A DNA stretch of 64,000 nucleotides, from assembly GCF_001877785.1 (NCBI RefSeq), contig NZ_MINN01000085.1:124001-188000 (forward strand), read 5' to 3'. The notes beneath the pieces are model-generated. The model saw only the letters and a program-made list of their open reading frames with translations, was not told the origin of the DNA and searched no databases. How positions within the stretch are numbered: position 1 is the first letter of the stretch; each line of letters opens with the position of its first letter. Shown here piece after piece: positions 45,634 through 54,122 of the stretch. The translations under genes and the position numbers were made by a program. This DNA comes from Rossellomorea aquimaris. Its GTDB lineage: Bacteria; Bacillota; Bacilli; Bacillales; Bacillaceae_B.

Positions 45634-46800
45634 ATGAGTGTGCGCAGGAAGAATAAGAAATTTTACATATATTATATTCTTGTATTTGCTTTAGTGTTTG
45701 TCATGGTTTCAAAGGAAGTCCAGGCTGCCCCATCTGTCAGTGCCCAAAGGGCAGTCTTGATGGACGGTGATACTGGGAGGGTGCTATATGAGAAAGATGC
45801 CCACAGTAAGAGCAGGATTGCCAGCATCACAAAAATCATGACGGCGGTATTAGCGGTAGAGTCCGGCAGGATGGATGAAGATGTGTCTGTGTCGGAAAAC
45901 GCTTCAGGGACAGAAGGTTCTTCTCTCTATCTGAAAGCAGGGGAAAAGATAAAACTTGAAGATCTCGTATACGGATTGATGCTCAGGTCAGGCAATGACT
46001 CTGCAGTCGCCATTGCTGAGTTCGTTGGCGGGAGTCTTGAAGGGTTTGTGCATTTAATGAATCAAAAGGCTGCTGAAATCGGGATGAAGGATTCTCACTT
46101 TTCAAATCCGCATGGACTGGATGATCACGAAGATCACTACTCGACTGCTTATGACATGGCTCTGTTGACAAAGTATGCAATGGAAAATGATCTTTATAAA
46201 AAAATTGCCGGGACGAAAGTTCATACCGCGCCTAATCCTGAAGAAAAATGGGACCGGAAATGGAAAAATAAAAATCGGCTTGTGACAGAACTTTATAAAT
46301 ACAGTACCGGGGGGAAAACCGGATATACAAAACGGGCAAAAAGGACCCTTGTCTCGACTGCTTCCAAAGATGGTGAAAATTTAATCGCGGTTACGCTTAA
46401 TGCGCCTGATGACTGGAACGATCATATCGGAATGTTTGAATACGGATTTGACCAATTCGACTACAAAATTGTCCTGGAAAAAGGGGATATCACAAAATTC
46501 GATGATGAATTTTATAAAGACAAAGTGTATGTAAAACGTGATTCAATCCTGTCATTGCAAAGCGGAGAAGAAGAGTCGGTCAGGATCGAATACAAAATGC
46601 TGAAACCAAAAAAAGAGTGGAAGGAAAACAGGAATGTCCCGGAAGTAGTAGGCAAAGCGGTCATTTATCTAGGGGATGAAGAAGCGGATAATCTGCCGGT
46701 TTACTTCAAGGGGGAAAGGGAACCGGAGAAAGAGAAGAGCTGGTGGAAGTTTTGGGCATATTCGATTGAAACCTTCCTGGGAGTAAATCAAAATGGTTAA
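45634..46800 (+). CDS. dacB: D-alanyl-D-alanine carboxypeptidase DacB
   Basis: Sporulation-specific penicillin-binding protein 5*, which controls cross-linking of spore cortex peptidoglycan from the mother-cell side. 388 residues: N-terminal signal segment (YIYYILVFALVFVMVS, cleavage near VQAAP), then SITK, SGN (LRSGNDSAVA) and KTG (GGKTGYTK), and a C-terminal domain with a Trp-rich membrane-binding end (KSWWKFWAY). Start ATG 45634; a GTG at 45640 is better placed for AAAGGGG and is an alternative. spmA overlaps by 8 bases. Confidence 0.95.
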   Translation: MSVRRKNKKFYIYYILVFALVFVMVSKEVQAAPSVSAQRAVLMDGDTGRVLYEKDAHSKSRIASITKIMTAVLAVESGRMDEDVSVSENASGTEGSSLYLKAGEKIKLEDLVYGLMLRSGNDSAVAIAEFVGGSLEGFVHLMNQKAAEIGMKDSHFSNPHGLDDHEDHYSTAYDMALLTKYAMENDLYKKIAGTKVHTAPNPEEKWDRKWKNKNRLVTELYKYSTGGKTGYTKRAKRTLVSTASKDGENLIAVTLNAPDDWNDHIGMFEYGFDQFDYKIVLEKGDITKFDDEFYKDKVYVKRDSILSLQSGEEESVRIEYKMLKPKKEWKENRNVPEVVGKAVIYLGDEEADNLPVYFKGEREPEKEKSWWKFWAYSIETFLGVNQNG

Positions 46801-47386
46801 TCTGATCTGGGTTGGAATGACCATAATCGGCCTGGTGTTTGCAATCATCAATGGAAGAATGGAAGAGATCAATGAAGCGATCTTCAATTCTGCCAATGAA
46901 GCGGTGACCCTTTGTATCGGATTAATCAGCGTACTGGTTTTCTGGCTGGGGATCATGAGGATCGCGCAGGAAGCCGGGCTGCTTGATAAATTGGCAAGAC
47001 TGTTCAGACCCTTTGTAAAACGCCTTTTCCCTGAAGTTCCCGATAATCATCCTGCAATGGGATATATCCTTTCGAATATGATCGCGAATATGTTCGGTCT
47101 CGGCAATGCCGCTACCCCGCTCGGTATAAAGGCCATGGAGCAGCTGAAAAAGCTGAACGGCGGAAGGGATTCTGCAAGCAGATCGATGATCACATTCCTG
47201 GCAATCAATACATCCAGTTTGACGATCATCCCGACGACAGTCATCGCTATAAGGATGAAATATGACTCGGCTTCACCTACCGAAATCGTGGGGCCGACAT
47301 TGATCGCCACCATGATATCAACGATAGGGGCAATATTGATAGACCGATATTTTCATTACAGACGTACTCGTCGAGAGGTGAAATAG
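46793..47386 (+). CDS. spmA: Spore maturation protein A
   Basis: A 197-residue membrane protein of the nucleoside-transporter-like (Gate domain) family, needed with SpmB for full dehydration of the spore core. Several hydrophobic segments; conserved FGLGNAATPLGIKAMEQLK and FLAINTSSLTIIPTTVIAIR. Its ATG lies within the end of dacB and its stop touches the spmB start, so all three genes are translationally coupled. Confidence 0.95.
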   Translation: MVNLIWVGMTIIGLVFAIINGRMEEINEAIFNSANEAVTLCIGLISVLVFWLGIMRIAQEAGLLDKLARLFRPFVKRLFPEVPDNHPAMGYILSNMIANMFGLGNAATPLGIKAMEQLKKLNGGRDSASRSMITFLAINTSSLTIIPTTVIAIRMKYDSASPTEIVGPTLIATMISTIGAILIDRYFHYRRTRREVK

Positions 47387-47917
47387 ATGCAATGGATATC
47401 GACAATTTCGCTGTGGCTCATACCAGTCATGATTGGATTTATACTAATCTACGGGACTCTGAAGAAAGTCGCCACCTACGAAGTTTTTGTAGAAGGCGGC
47501 AAAGAAGGAGTTAAAATCGCCATCTCCATCATTCCTTTTTTAATCGGGATGCTTGTTGCCATCACGGTATTCAGGGAATCGGGAGCACTGGAATTCTTTG
47601 TTGGGCTGATCCGGCCGGCGCTGCTTGCCCTCGGAATCCCCCCTGAAATTGTCCCGCTTGCCATCATCAGGCCGATCTCAGGAACCGCGGCACTGGGGAT
47701 GATGAGTGATATCGTTGCTGCTTACGGACCCGACTCCTTCATCGGAAGGCTTGCATCCACACTGCAGGGAAGCACTGACACGACGCTCTATGTCCTGACC
47801 GTATACTTCGGGGCCGTCGGCATCAGAAAAATGGGCGATGCCCTTAAAGTGGGGCTTCTGGCAGACCTCGTCGGCTTAGCCGCAGCCATCTTCATCGTCA
47901 CCATCATGTTCGCATGA
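47387..47917 (+). CDS. spmB: Spore maturation protein B
   Basis: A 176-residue partner of SpmA with the same Gate-type fold. Hydrophobic segments and the conserved GSTDTTLYVLTVYFGAVGI and IRPISGTAALGMMSDI are visible. The ATG immediately follows the spmA TAG; a GAGAGGTG site lies within spmA. End of the dacB-spmAB operon, with a terminator at 48006. Confidence 0.95.
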   Translation: MQWISTISLWLIPVMIGFILIYGTLKKVATYEVFVEGGKEGVKIAISIIPFLIGMLVAITVFRESGALEFFVGLIRPALLALGIPPEIVPLAIIRPISGTAALGMMSDIVAAYGPDSFIGRLASTLQGSTDTTLYVLTVYFGAVGIRKMGDALKVGLLADLVGLAAAIFIVTIMFA

Positions 47918-48005
47918 TCCTATAGTGGATCATCTTGCAACAGAGGGTTAACTTAATGGTTAATAATGAGTAGGTTACAAGAAAACAATGGTTTTATGTA
48001 ATGTG

Positions 48006-48054
48006 AAACCCGAACCAATTTGCATTGTGAATGGCAAATTGGTTCGGGTTTTTA
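48006..48054 (+). terminator. Terminator of dacB-spmAB
   Basis: AAACCCGAACCAATTTGC pairs with GCAAATTGGTTCGGGTTT, an 18-bp stem, followed by a T-run. Confidence 0.92.
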
Positions 48055-48133
48055 ATTTGTTTAATGGACATTTGAATATTAGTCCCTGCCAGCGGTTAGA
48101 ACAAATGAAAATTAAAATAGAATCCTGAGAATA

Positions 48134-48312
48134 GGGCTCGAAGGCAAAGAGTAAGACCGAAAAGGTAAATCCACGTGCCTCCTGTGTGATATATCTAAAT
48201 AGATTAACTCACGTTCCGAGTTAGTGGATCTAGCCTTATACGGAAAGATAAAATGTGAAAACCCACGAATATCAGAGTGCTAACCGCAGTAGTGATTTTT
48301 GCCTTCGTGCCG
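48134..48312 (+). ncRNA. Candidate structured RNA of unknown family
   Basis: Two distant segments, GGCTCGAAGGCAAA (48135-48148) and TTTGCCTTCGTGCC (48298-48311), pair over 14 positions with one mismatch. They enclose about 150 bases with further local stems: ATCCAC (48169-48174) with GTGGAT (48224-48229); inside it GTGTGA/TCACG and ATCT/AGAT; and GATA...TATC (48247-48273) enclosing GTG/CAC. No protein is supported on either strand. It lies alone after the spm terminator. I know no Rfam family that fits; the strand is assumed. Nothing is seen at 48055-48133 beyond a weak TTGAAT-like -35, or at 48313-48422 beyond a ribosome-site-like AAAGGAGG without a start codon. Confidence 0.45.
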
Positions 48313-48422
48313 TGTTCTTACCTTCTGTTCCATCAAACAAAAAAGGAGGATAAAGACAAACGAATATAAGTTACAATCTATTTTTTTAGGATGGAAGTGT
48401 GTAAACTTATCCATATTCAAAA

Positions 48423-48790
48423 CCGGTTCCAGCGATTGATTGGAGGGCAAAACGTAGACTCCTGCAGGAAAAGCGTGTTAGGTGAGACTTGTCCAGCTCC
48501 GGCGGCTAGAGGCTCGAGGTCATAAGACAAGCAAGCCGGAAAGGCAAAAAGCGCCTTTCCGGCTTGCTCGCCTTATGCTTGTCCAGCTCCAGGGCTTAGA
48601 GGCACATGTCATAAGTCAACTCGCCCAAGAAGGCAAAGAACGCCTTCGTGGACGATTCGCCTTATGCCACCGCCTCTGACCAAAGCCCTACCGCTTTTCT
48701 AACCCGCAGGCGAAGCCGAGGAGGCTCACCAACCGCCCGCGGAAAGCGAAGTTTTGCGCGGAAATCAATTGCGGTGCTTAGAGCCCGCAC
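48423..48790. repeat. Composite repeat: two R1 units inserted in an R2 element
   Basis: R2 halves are 48423-48488 (ending TTAGGTGAGAC) and 48703-48790 (beginning CCCGCAGGCGAAGCC). They pair with each other: TTGATT/AATCAA, GCAAAAC/GTTTTGC, GGTGAG/CTCACC. Between them are two direct R1 units: 48489-48578 (TTGTCCAGCTCCGG to CTTATGC, right end missing) and 48579-48702 (TTGTCCAGCTCCAG to CCGCTTTTCTAA, complete). Arms GCCGGAAAGGC / GCCTTTCCGGC form a strong hairpin in the first. No coding content. Confidence 0.78.
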
Positions 48791-48918
48791 TAGGTTATTC
48801 GTCATTTGGAAGTAGTTTTTAATTTTCCCGAAACTCATTTAGCCTTTCTATTTTGTCCCGATTATGTAATAATTCATGAAGACAAACGTATTTGAAAAAC
48901 ATGATGAGGTGAAATACC

Positions 48919-49650
48919 GTGGAACGTTTACAAAAAGTGATTGCACACAGCGGCGTTGCATCACGACGCAAAGCTGAACAATTAATCATAGAAGGCAAAG
49001 TGAAAGTGAATGGCGCAGTCGTCAAGGAACTTGGGACAAAAGTGTCCGGATCCGATAAAGTCGAAGTCAGCGGCGTCCAGATCGAAAGGGAAAACAAAGT
49101 ATATTATATGCTGTATAAGCCGCGAAGCGTCATTTCTGCAGTGACGGATGATAAAGGCCGTCAAGTTGTGACGGACTTCTTCCCGGAAATAGAGGAAAGA
49201 ATTTATCCAGTCGGCCGTCTTGATTACGATACTTCAGGACTGCTGCTCCTTACGAATGATGGGGAGTTCGCCAATCTGCTCATGCACCCCAGCAATCAGA
49301 TAGAAAAGACCTATGTAGCCCGTTTGAAAGGCGTCCCTTCCAAGTTCAAAATCAGGGAGCTGGAGAAAGGGATCAAACTCGAAGACGGCATGACCGCACC
49401 CGCAAAGGTAAAAGTGCTCAGTATCGATAAAAAACAGGGTAAGTCGATAGCCGAAATTACCATCCATGAAGGAAGGAACCGGCAAGTGCGCAGAATGTTC
49501 GAAGCGATCGGATTCCCCGTCCAAAAACTGAAAAGGGAAAGATTTGCTTTTCTTACCCTTCACGGTTTAAATGCAGGGGAAGGAAGAGAATTGACGCCGC
49601 ATGAAGTCAAGCAGCTGAGAGCGCTGGCAGAAACCGGAAGTATACGGTAA
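48919..49650 (+). CDS. rluB: 23S rRNA pseudouridine synthase RluB, GTG start
   Basis: Makes pseudouridine in 23S rRNA (position 2605, E. coli numbering, by family). 243 residues: an N-terminal S4 RNA-binding domain (ERLQKVIAHSGVASRRKAEQ) and the RsuA-type catalytic domain with GRLDYDTSGLLLLTNDG, where the catalytic Asp lies, then HEGRNRQVRRMFEAIG. GTG start after GATGAGGTG. B. subtilis ypuL. It precedes the res genes. Confidence 0.95.
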   Translation: MERLQKVIAHSGVASRRKAEQLIIEGKVKVNGAVVKELGTKVSGSDKVEVSGVQIERENKVYYMLYKPRSVISAVTDDKGRQVVTDFFPEIEERIYPVGRLDYDTSGLLLLTNDGEFANLLMHPSNQIEKTYVARLKGVPSKFKIRELEKGIKLEDGMTAPAKVKVLSIDKKQGKSIAEITIHEGRNRQVRRMFEAIGFPVQKLKRERFAFLTLHGLNAGEGRELTPHEVKQLRALAETGSIR

Positions 49651-49707
49651 GCGACGTGAAAGTGTCACATATCATTCAAATATTGCAGATGTCAATAGAA
49701 TGATAAA

Positions 49708-49716
49708 TGTTATAAT
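49708..49716 (+). promoter_or_regulatory. Extended -10 promoter of the resA leader
   Basis: TGTTATAAT is a full extended -10 (TGnTATAAT). No good -35 is seen, so an activator such as ResD may help. The start point would be near 49723, leaving a leader of about 150 bases before resA. Confidence 0.5.
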
Positions 49717-49720
49717 GGGA

Positions 49721-49812
49721 AGGGAATTTTCCTTGTTGTTCAAGGTGGATTCCCTACATAGCCATGATGATAACGGACCAATTTGTAGGGACTGATCTAG
49801 TAATCAGGCCCT
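49721..49812 (+). promoter_or_regulatory. Structured resA leader with alternative stems
   Basis: Hairpin 1: AGGGAATTTTCCTTG (49721-49735) with CAAGGTGGATTCCCT (49741-49755). Hairpin 2: AGGGACTGAT (49787-49796) with ATCAGGCCCT (49803-49812). A competing stem joins TCCCTACA (49751-49758) with TGTAGGGA (49784-49791), using the 3' arm of hairpin 1 and the 5' arm of hairpin 2. No T-run follows, so not a classical terminator. Confidence 0.5.
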
Positions 49813-49875
49813 TTCCTGTTGTTAAGGTATCATATCCAAATGTGAGAACGATTACATTGGTGGAGGGATCACAAA

Positions 49876-50406
49876 GTGAATAAAAAAAAACGCAGACTGC
49901 TCATACGCACCACCATCCTCATACTGCTCGCCGCTGCAGTCGCCTATACGCTGTACGCTAATTTTACGAAGGACGAAAGAGGGCAGATCCAGGCAGGGGA
50001 TCATGCACCTGATTTTGTACTGACGGATATGGATGGCGAAAAGCACAAGCTGTCCGATTATAAAGGACAGGGCGTATTCCTGAATTTCTGGGGAACATGG
50101 TGCAAACCATGTGAAAAGGAGATGCCGTATATGAATAGCCAATATAAAGAATTCAAAGACAAAGGCGTGCAGATACTTGCAGTGAATGTAAGCGAATCAG
50201 AATTCCTGGTCAACCGCTTCATCTCCAAACACGGACTGGAGTTCCCTGTAGTCATAGACAAGAATGGTGATGTGCTTAATGCTTATGGAGTGGATCCGCT
50301 CCCTACAACATTCCTCATCAACCCCGAAGGGAAAGTGGAGAAAGTTCTTACAGGCACCATGACTGAAGAAGACGTTAAAAAGTATATGGGAAGCATCCAA
50401 CCATAG
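49876..50406 (+). CDS. resA: Thiol-disulfide oxidoreductase ResA, GTG start
   Basis: Membrane-anchored thioredoxin-like protein on the outer face that reduces the haem-site disulfide of apocytochrome c. 176 residues: N-terminal signal anchor (LLIRTTILILLAAAVAYTLY), then a TlpA/ResA fold with the active site WGTWCKPCEKEMP (Cys-x-x-Cys) and the cis-Pro in DPLPTTFLI; the acidic residue near the second Cys is kept. GTG start after TGGAGGGATC. First of resABC. Confidence 0.95.
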   Translation: MNKKKRRLLIRTTILILLAAAVAYTLYANFTKDERGQIQAGDHAPDFVLTDMDGEKHKLSDYKGQGVFLNFWGTWCKPCEKEMPYMNSQYKEFKDKGVQILAVNVSESEFLVNRFISKHGLEFPVVIDKNGDVLNAYGVDPLPTTFLINPEGKVEKVLTGTMTEEDVKKYMGSIQP

Positions 50407-50446
50407 TGTCAACAGAGTTCGAACTTAATGTAAGGAGTTTTATTTT

Positions 50447-52084
50447 ATGAAAGAAATAAAATGTGAATGCGGACACGTCAATCCTGTAGGCACTATCCTC
50501 TGTGAATCCTGCGGGCGTGCGCTTACATCAGAAGCCCAAAAAGAAAAGCTTCATGACATGCGTTATGAAGGCAGTGCTAGAAGGTCCCAGACATATAATA
50601 AATCGGTTATCGATAAAGTGTGGAATTTCTTTTCTTCAGTGAAGGTCGGTGTCTGGCTGATCATCATAACATTGATTGCTTCAGCGGTAGGTACGATCTT
50701 CCCACAGAAGCAATACATCCCGTCGGTACTCCCGCCGGATCAATTTTATAAAGAAGTGTACGGGTTTGCAGGTGAACTTTATTACATCCTAGGCTTTCAC
50801 GATCTATACAGCTCCTGGTGGTATCTACTGCTGATTGCATCAATCGGAGTATCACTCGTCATCTGCAGTCTTGACCGGGTCATCCCCCTGCACAGGGCGC
50901 TCAAAAATCAGCGGGTATCACGCCATGAAAGCTTTTTGAAACGTCAGCGTGTATATGGATTGACAAAACCGGCAAATCTGGATGGTAACCTGGAGAAAAT
51001 AAAGAAAAAACTTGTTGAAAAGAAATACAACATCCGGGAAGAGGATGGAAATATCCTGGCAGAGAAAAATCGTTTTTCAAGATGGGGTCCCTATGTCAAT
51101 CACATAGGTCTGATCATCTTCCTGATCGGCGGCATGCTACGATTTGTCCCTGGGATGTATATAGACGAAACCGTATGGATACGCGAAGGTGAAAAGAAAG
51201 CAGTCCCGGGCACACACGACGAGTATTATATTGAAAATAAAGAATTCACCCTTGAAAACTATGATGAGAAGGATAAGGAAGTCTTTCAGCAAACGATTCA
51301 AAATACCGAAGCAATCGCGAAGAATTATCAATCTGATGTTGTCCTGTACAAAGAATCCGGAGATGCCCTTCCCGGTGAAGAGGCAGAGTTGAAAAAAGAA
51401 AAAGAAGACTCGATCAAAGTAAATCACCCCTTGAAATTCGAGAATTTTGCCGTTTATCAGACCAGCTACAAACAGGATGAATTCAAGTCCATGTCCTTTA
51501 CTTTTGATAATAAAGAGAGCGGAAAGACATTTGGCGAATTCACGGTCGACCTCTTTGACCCTAAGGACAAATATGAGTTCGGGGATGGATACTACATTGA
51601 GCTGATGGGCTACTATCCGAATTTCACCGGATTTAACGAAAACGGTGAACCTGTTTCCGACAAACCTGTCCCTGACAATCCCGCTTTCTTGTTTAAAATG
51701 TTTTCACCTGATAAACCCGAAGGTGAAATCAGCTTCGTGGGAATCAGAAAAAACCTTGAACCTCTAGGTGAGAATACATTCAAAGTCTCATTCGCCGGAG
51801 TGGAAACCCGTGATGTCTCGGCACTTACCGTACATAAAGACCTGACATTATGGATTCTTGCGCTCGGAGGGGCTATATTTATGATAGGTGTCATTCAAGG
51901 CGCTTACTGGCATCATCGCAGATTCTGGTTCAGGAGAAGCGGGGATGGTAGTTTAATAGTCGCCGGCCACACGAATAAAGGCTGGTTCGGATTGAAGAAT
52001 GAGTTGAAAGCAATTCTTGAAGGGACGAACGTCGAGATGCCTGAAGACCAGCAGGAAAAGAAAGAAAAGGATAAGGAAGAGTAA
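50447..52084 (+). CDS. resB: Cytochrome c biogenesis protein ResB
   Basis: Membrane partner of ResC in the System II haem export and ligation complex. 545 residues: an N-terminal zinc-ribbon-like CxC...CxxC ([17 protein letters not shown]), three transmembrane segments in the first 210 residues and one near the C terminus ([21 protein letters not shown]), with a large outside domain between. The zinc-ribbon head is found in Bacillus ResB. ATG after AAGGAGTTTTATTTT. resC begins 13 bp after its stop. Confidence 0.94.
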   Translation: MKEIKCECGHVNPVGTILCESCGRALTSEAQKEKLHDMRYEGSARRSQTYNKSVIDKVWNFFSSVKVGVWLIIITLIASAVGTIFPQKQYIPSVLPPDQFYKEVYGFAGELYYILGFHDLYSSWWYLLLIASIGVSLVICSLDRVIPLHRALKNQRVSRHESFLKRQRVYGLTKPANLDGNLEKIKKKLVEKKYNIREEDGNILAEKNRFSRWGPYVNHIGLIIFLIGGMLRFVPGMYIDETVWIREGEKKAVPGTHDEYYIENKEFTLENYDEKDKEVFQQTIQNTEAIAKNYQSDVVLYKESGDALPGEEAELKKEKEDSIKVNHPLKFENFAVYQTSYKQDEFKSMSFTFDNKESGKTFGEFTVDLFDPKDKYEFGDGYYIELMGYYPNFTGFNENGEPVSDKPVPDNPAFLFKMFSPDKPEGEISFVGIRKNLEPLGENTFKVSFAGVETRDVSALTVHKDLTLWILALGGAIFMIGVIQGAYWHHRRFWFRRSGDGSLIVAGHTNKGWFGLKNELKAILEGTNVEMPEDQQEKKEKDKEE

Positions 52085-52097
52085 GGGAGGAACTAGG

Positions 52098-53288
52098 ATG
52101 ACAGCGACCTCAATGGCCGAATGGAGCAGTAATCTGCTCTATATCGCTTTTATTATGTATTTAGTGGCAACATTATTTCTTGCCGGCAGCATCCGTCAAA
52201 AGAATACAGAAGAAACAAACCAGAGCAAATGGGGGCTGATCGGGATTGTCATTACAATAATCGGTTTTGCTGCCCAGCTCGGCTTTTTCTTCCTGAGATG
52301 GGCGGTGGCCGGACACGCCCCCGTAAGTAACCTGTTTGAATACACGACCTTTTTTGGAATGACCCTTGTAGGGGCATTCATCATCATTTATTTTATTTAT
52401 AAGAAAACGATTCTTGGTGTAGTGGCCCTGCCGATTGCATTGTTGATCATCGCATATGCAAGCATGTTCCCCAGAGATATCAGCCCGCTGATTCCGGCGC
52501 TCCAAAGTGACTGGCTGAAGATCCATGTTACGACCGTCGCCGCAGGGGAAGCGATTCTTTCGATCAGTTTCGTCGCAGGATTGATTTACTTGCTGAAATC
52601 AGTAGATCATACAAAAAAGAACAGGCAGTCATTCTGGCTTGAGGCAGTCATGTACGGAATCATTGTAGTCTTTGGTTTTATCGCGGCATCGACAGGATTC
52701 ACTTTATCGAACTATGAAGCCACCTTCAATTATGTGAACCAGCAGGAACAGGAAGCTGTTTCGAAATATACCCTTCCTGCAATTGTAGGTCCGCATGAAG
52801 GCGAGCTGGTCACAAAAGGTGTGATGGAACCATTGGCTGAAATGCCGGAGGTTATTAATGCCAAAAAGCTGAACACGGTCATTTGGTCATTCATTGCCGG
52901 AACCATCATTTATCTGCTGCTGCGCCTGATTTTCAGGAAGAAGATAGCGGCCAAGCTCCAGCCGTTTGTCAGGAACATTAATCTGGACCTGATGGACGAA
53001 ATCGGTTATCGTTCCGTCCTGATCGGCTTCCCGGTGTTTACCTTGGGCGGGTTGATCTTTGCCATGATCTGGGCTCAAATCGCCTGGACAAGATTCTGGG
53101 GCTGGGATCCCAAAGAGGTATGGGCGCTTATTACCTTCTTATTTTATGCCGCGTTCATGCATCTCCGCCTTTCTAAAGGGTGGCACGGGGAAAAGTCAGC
53201 CTGGCTTGCTGTAGTTGGTTTTGCCATCATCATGTTTAACCTGGTGGCAGTTAACCTTATCATCGCCGGACTGCATTCATACGCATAA
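52098..53288 (+). CDS. resC: Cytochrome c biogenesis protein ResC (CcsA-type)
   Basis: Polytopic membrane protein of the CcsA/CcmF haem-handling family, 396 residues with about eight hydrophobic segments. The haem-binding WWD-type motif is [13 protein letters not shown] near residue 335, flanked by conserved His (VTTVAAGEA segment with KIHVT before it, and AFMHLR after). ATG 52098 follows AAGGGAGGAACTAG; the frame is open further upstream within resB but without a start site. It joins haem to apocytochrome c with ResB. Confidence 0.94.
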   Translation: MTATSMAEWSSNLLYIAFIMYLVATLFLAGSIRQKNTEETNQSKWGLIGIVITIIGFAAQLGFFFLRWAVAGHAPVSNLFEYTTFFGMTLVGAFIIIYFIYKKTILGVVALPIALLIIAYASMFPRDISPLIPALQSDWLKIHVTTVAAGEAILSISFVAGLIYLLKSVDHTKKNRQSFWLEAVMYGIIVVFGFIAASTGFTLSNYEATFNYVNQQEQEAVSKYTLPAIVGPHEGELVTKGVMEPLAEMPEVINAKKLNTVIWSFIAGTIIYLLLRLIFRKKIAAKLQPFVRNINLDLMDEIGYRSVLIGFPVFTLGGLIFAMIWAQIAWTRFWGWDPKEVWALITFLFYAAFMHLRLSKGWHGEKSAWLAVVGFAIIMFNLVAVNLIIAGLHSYA

Positions 53289-53305
53289 TAACTGGATGTA
53301 AACGG

Positions 53306-53355
53306 GAGGCTGACGAAACGGGAATCAAATTCTCTTTGAGTCAGCTTCTTTTTTG
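53306..53355 (+). terminator. Terminator between resC and resD
   Basis: GAGGCTGAC pairs with GTCAGCTTC (one G-T) around a long loop and is followed by six T. It likely lowers but may not stop expression into resDE. Confidence 0.7.
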
Positions 53356-53405
53356 AATTACAATAAGGATAATGATGAAGCAATTTTAAAAAGGGGGATA
53401 CACTC

Positions 53406-54122
53406 TTGGAAGAAAGCATTCGGATTTTGATAGTGGACGATGAAGATCGAATCAGACGATTACTGAAGATGTATTTAGAACGTGAAAATTATCTCATTGA
53501 TGAGGCTGAAAATGGCGAAGAAGCATTGCATAAAGCCCTTGAAAATGACTATGACTGCATATTGCTCGATATCATGATGCCGGGTTTGGACGGAGTAGAA
53601 GTGTGCAAGCACCTCCGTGAAACAAAATCCACACCTGTGATCATGCTGACTGCGAAGGGTGAAGAAGTGAACCGGGTTCAGGGGTTCGAAGTGGGGACCG
53701 ATGATTATATCGTAAAACCATTTTCGCCAAGGGAAGTCGTACTCAGAGTGAAAGCGTTATTAAGGCGTTCTTCTAAAACTAATTACATACAAACCGAAAC
53801 GAAGGCGAAAGATCTTATCGTATACCCTCATCTGACAATCGACAATGATGCACACCGCGTGACTGCAGACGGTATGGATGTGAACTTGACCCCTAAAGAA
53901 TATGAACTTCTCTATTTCTTGTCAAAAAGCCCCGATAAGGTTTTCGATCGTGAACACCTGCTTAAGGAAGTGTGGCATTATGAGTTTTTCGGGGACTTAA
54001 GGACAGTGGATACCCACGTGAAGAGACTGAGGGAAAAACTGAACAAGGTATCCGAGAGTGCGGCCAAGATGATTGTCACCGTCTGGGGAGTAGGATATAA
54101 ATTCGAGGTTACAAATGAATGA
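53406..54122 (+). CDS. resD: Response regulator ResD, TTG start
   Basis: OmpR-type regulator of respiration and anaerobic genes, 238 residues. Receiver domain: acidic pair in [10 protein letters not shown], phospho-Asp in [13 protein letters not shown], Thr in MLTAKGEE, Lys in [13 protein letters not shown]-terminal winged helix: [11 protein letters not shown] and [19 protein letters not shown] start after AAAAGGGGGATACAC. Overlaps resE by 4 bases (ATGA). In B. subtilis ResD activates resABC. Confidence 0.96.
   Translation: MEESIRILIVDDEDRIRRLLKMYLERENYLIDEAENGEEALHKALENDYDCILLDIMMPGLDGVEVCKHLRETKSTPVIMLTAKGEEVNRVQGFEVGTDDYIVKPFSPREVVLRVKALLRRSSKTNYIQTETKAKDLIVYPHLTIDNDAHRVTADGMDVNLTPKEYELLYFLSKSPDKVFDREHLLKEVWHYEFFGDLRTVDTHVKRLREKLNKVSESAAKMIVTVWGVGYKFEVTNE

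Noticed and set aside
48134..48312. Known riboswitch or housekeeping RNA
   Set aside because: I compared by eye with T-box, SAM, lysine, FMN, cobalamin, ZTP, 6S, SRP and RNase P signatures and found none; it also is not directly upstream of a gene, so I left it as an unknown candidate.
52887..53078. Antisense frames inside resC
   Set aside because: Codon-shadow frames without ribosome sites; resC itself is strongly conserved in the sense frame.
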